6,031 nucleotides of DNA from positions 1 to 6,031 of the forward strand of contig CALDIG010000254.1 of NCBI GenBank assembly GCA_937904375.1. The letters run 5' to 3'. The position numbers and the translations under genes are program-made. Under the pieces are notes generated by a model, which was given only the letters and a program-made list of their open reading frames with translations, had not been told where the DNA came from and ran no database searches. The stretch comes from an uncultured Prevotellaceae bacterium. Lineage in GTDB: Bacteria > Bacteroidota > Bacteroidia > Bacteroidales > Muribaculaceae. Of the stretch, positions 4,555-6,031 are shown piece after piece (position 1 is the stretch's first letter; each line of letters begins with the position of its first letter).

Positions 4555-6031
4555 ATGACCGATAAGATTTCAACTTTAATATCGCAAGAGCTAAATATCC
4601 CGCTAAATCAGGTGTCGAGCACTGTGAGCTTGCTGCGGGATGACAATTCCATTCCTTTCATCAGCCGCTACCGCAAGGAGCAGACCGGCAACCTCGACGA
4701 GATGCAAATCCAGTCGATTGACGCGCGCATGGCTTATTACGACGAGCTTCAGAAGCGCAAATCAACAATCCTGAAAACCATCGAGGCGCAAGAACAGCTC
4801 ACCGAGGAACTCTCAAACCGCATCCTCAACTGCTGGGACGCTACCGAACTTGAGGACATATACCTGCCTTACAAACCCAAGCGCCGCACCCGCGCGCAGA
4901 TGGCGCGCGAGAAGGGGCTGGAGCCACTCGCCAAGATGATTATGGCGCAAAAGGGCGGTGACGTGAATCAGATGGCGGCAAAATTCGTGGATGGCGACAA
5001 GGTGCCTAATGCCGACGAGGCTGTTGACGGCGCTCTCGACATCATCGCCGAGTGGGTGAACGAGAATCAGGCTGTGCGCAACAGCGTGCGCCGCTCGTTC
5101 CGCTACGATGCCGTGCTCAACTGCAGCGTGGTGAAAGGCAAGGAGATAGAGGGTCGCAACTATGAGTTCTACTACGACTTCTCCAAGCCGTTGAAATATA
5201 TCTCGTCGCATCAGCTGCTCGCCATTCGTCGTGGCGAGAAGGAGGGCTTCCTAAAGGTGAGCATCGACATCAACAACGACCGTGCTGTTGATAACGTGTG
5301 CCGCATCGTGGTGCGCGGAAAGGGTGAGACATCGCAACTCGTGGAGGAGGCTGCCGAGGACAGCTTCGACCGACTCATCAAGCCGTCGATAGAGAACGAG
5401 TTTGCCGCCCTCTCCAAGGAGCGTGCCGACGCCGAGGCGATTGAGATGTTTGCCCAGAACGTGCGCCAGCTGCTGTTTGCCCCGCCGCTGGGCCACAAGC
5501 GCATCCTCGCCGTGGACCCCGGCTTCCGCACGGGCTGCAAGGTGGTGTGCCTTGACGAGAACGGCAACCTGCTGCACAACGACGTGATTTATCCCACAGC
5601 CCCAAACTACGACATCGAGGGAGCCACCAAGAAGATACACAACCTTGTTGAGACCTACAAGATTGACGCCATAGCGCTTGGCAACGGCACCGCCAGCCGT
5701 GAGACCGAGAAATTCTTGAAGCGCATACGCTACCGCCGTGACATCAACGTGTTTGTCGTGAGCGAGAACGGTGCGTCGATCTACAGCGCCAGCAAAATCG
5801 CGCGTGACGAGTTCCCCGACAAGGACGTGACCGTGCGCGGGGCCGTCTCCATCGGGCGCCGCCTGCTCGACCCCCTGGCCGAACTGGTGAAGATTGACCC
5901 CAAGTCCATCGGGGTGGGGCAGTACCAGCACGACGTGGACCAGACGCGCCTCAAGGAGGCCCTCGACTTCACCGTGCAGAGTTGCGTGAACAGTGTGGGC
6001 GTGAACGTCAACACAGCCTCCAAGGAACTGC
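4555..6031 (+). CDS. tex: Tex-family RNA-binding transcription accessory protein, 3' end cut
   Basis: Tex is a cytosolic, multi-domain nucleic-acid-binding protein related to eukaryotic Spt6 and implicated in transcription and RNA handling. The ORF is open from ATG 4555 through the window end: 492 codons, roughly two thirds of the usual 700-770 residues. The helical Tex N-terminal region includes IPFISRYRKEQTGNLDE at 33-49 and ELEDIYLPYKPKRRTRA at 98-114. A central helical part follows to about 310. The YqgF/RNase H-like domain starts at LAVDPGFRTGCK (318-329) and includes LGNGTASRETEKF (375-387) and SENGASIYSAS (403-413). The signature RGAVSIGRRLLDPLAELVKI (428-447) and SIGVGQYQHDV (451-461) are nearly invariant in the family. 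The entry to the helix-hairpin-helix part, VGVNVNTAS (481-489), is the last visible element. The S1 RNA-binding domain should lie beyond the edge. Repeats at 4406-4531 separate it from the upstream gene, and it probably has its own promoter. Confidence 0.97.
   Translation, partial: MTDKISTLISQELNIPLNQVSSTVSLLRDDNSIPFISRYRKEQTGNLDEMQIQSIDARMAYYDELQKRKSTILKTIEAQEQLTEELSNRILNCWDATELEDIYLPYKPKRRTRAQMAREKGLEPLAKMIMAQKGGDVNQMAAKFVDGDKVPNADEAVDGALDIIAEWVNENQAVRNSVRRSFRYDAVLNCSVVKGKEIEGRNYEFYYDFSKPLKYISSHQLLAIRRGEKEGFLKVSIDINNDRAVDNVCRIVVRGKGETSQLVEEAAEDSFDRLIKPSIENEFAALSKERADAEAIEMFAQNVRQLLFAPPLGHKRILAVDPGFRTGCKVVCLDENGNLLHNDVIYPTAPNYDIEGATKKIHNLVETYKIDAIALGNGTASRETEKFLKRIRYRRDINVFVVSENGASIYSASKIARDEFPDKDVTVRGAVSIGRRLLDPLAELVKIDPKSIGVGQYQHDVDQTRLKEALDFTVQSCVNSVGVNVNTASKEL

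Noticed and set aside
5251..5931. 226-codon and other open frames on the minus strand opposite tex
   Set aside because: They mirror the high-GC third positions of tex. The plus-strand frame carries nearly invariant Tex motifs.
1900..6031. A novel defence or mobile system on the plus strand
   Set aside because: The genes are a lipid-type acyltransferase, a YkuE-like phosphoesterase and Tex. No nuclease, toxin, reverse transcriptase, transposase or phage signature is visible.

Overview
The window looks like ordinary chromosomal DNA from a Bacteroidales bacterium, probably a gut-type lineage near Prevotellaceae or Muribaculaceae. Three things point there. Intergenic regions carry the Bacteroidetes promoter pattern TTTG, 19-20 bp, TAnnTTTG. 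Start codons lack Shine-Dalgarno sequences and have A-rich or almost no leader. The RecR, uridine kinase, Tex and acyltransferase proteins all read like Bacteroidetes family members. The family-level placement is an inference.

Layout: two gene blocks point away from a 97-bp divergent promoter region at 1803-1899. Leftward (minus strand) are recR (1802 to 1173), a 50-residue basic protein (1059 to 907) and uridine kinase udk (624 to beyond base 1, so its C-terminus is cut). Rightward (plus strand) are a PlsB/PlsC-like acyltransferase (1900-3084), a four-helix membrane metallophosphoesterase (3143-4408) and tex (4555 to beyond 6031, cut at the 3' side).

The divergent region has one good promoter for each direction, with their -33 boxes only 7 bp apart. 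udk has two candidate tandem promoters and a leader of about 45-130 nt. recR and tex share an unusual layout in which the -7 box ends 5 nt before the start codon, predicting nearly leaderless mRNAs.

The intergenic spaces after recR and after the phosphoesterase are filled almost wall to wall by degenerate 7-bp tandem repeats. The second is followed by a 9-bp-period array of TCTAGA palindromes. These arrays and the promoter architecture are the least ordinary parts of the window.

Functionally, the genes cover DNA repair (RecR), pyrimidine salvage (Udk), transcription or RNA metabolism (Tex) and probably envelope lipid chemistry (acyltransferase and phosphoesterase). I see no CRISPR array, transposase, phage gene, tRNA or rRNA, and no defence or other new multi-gene system.
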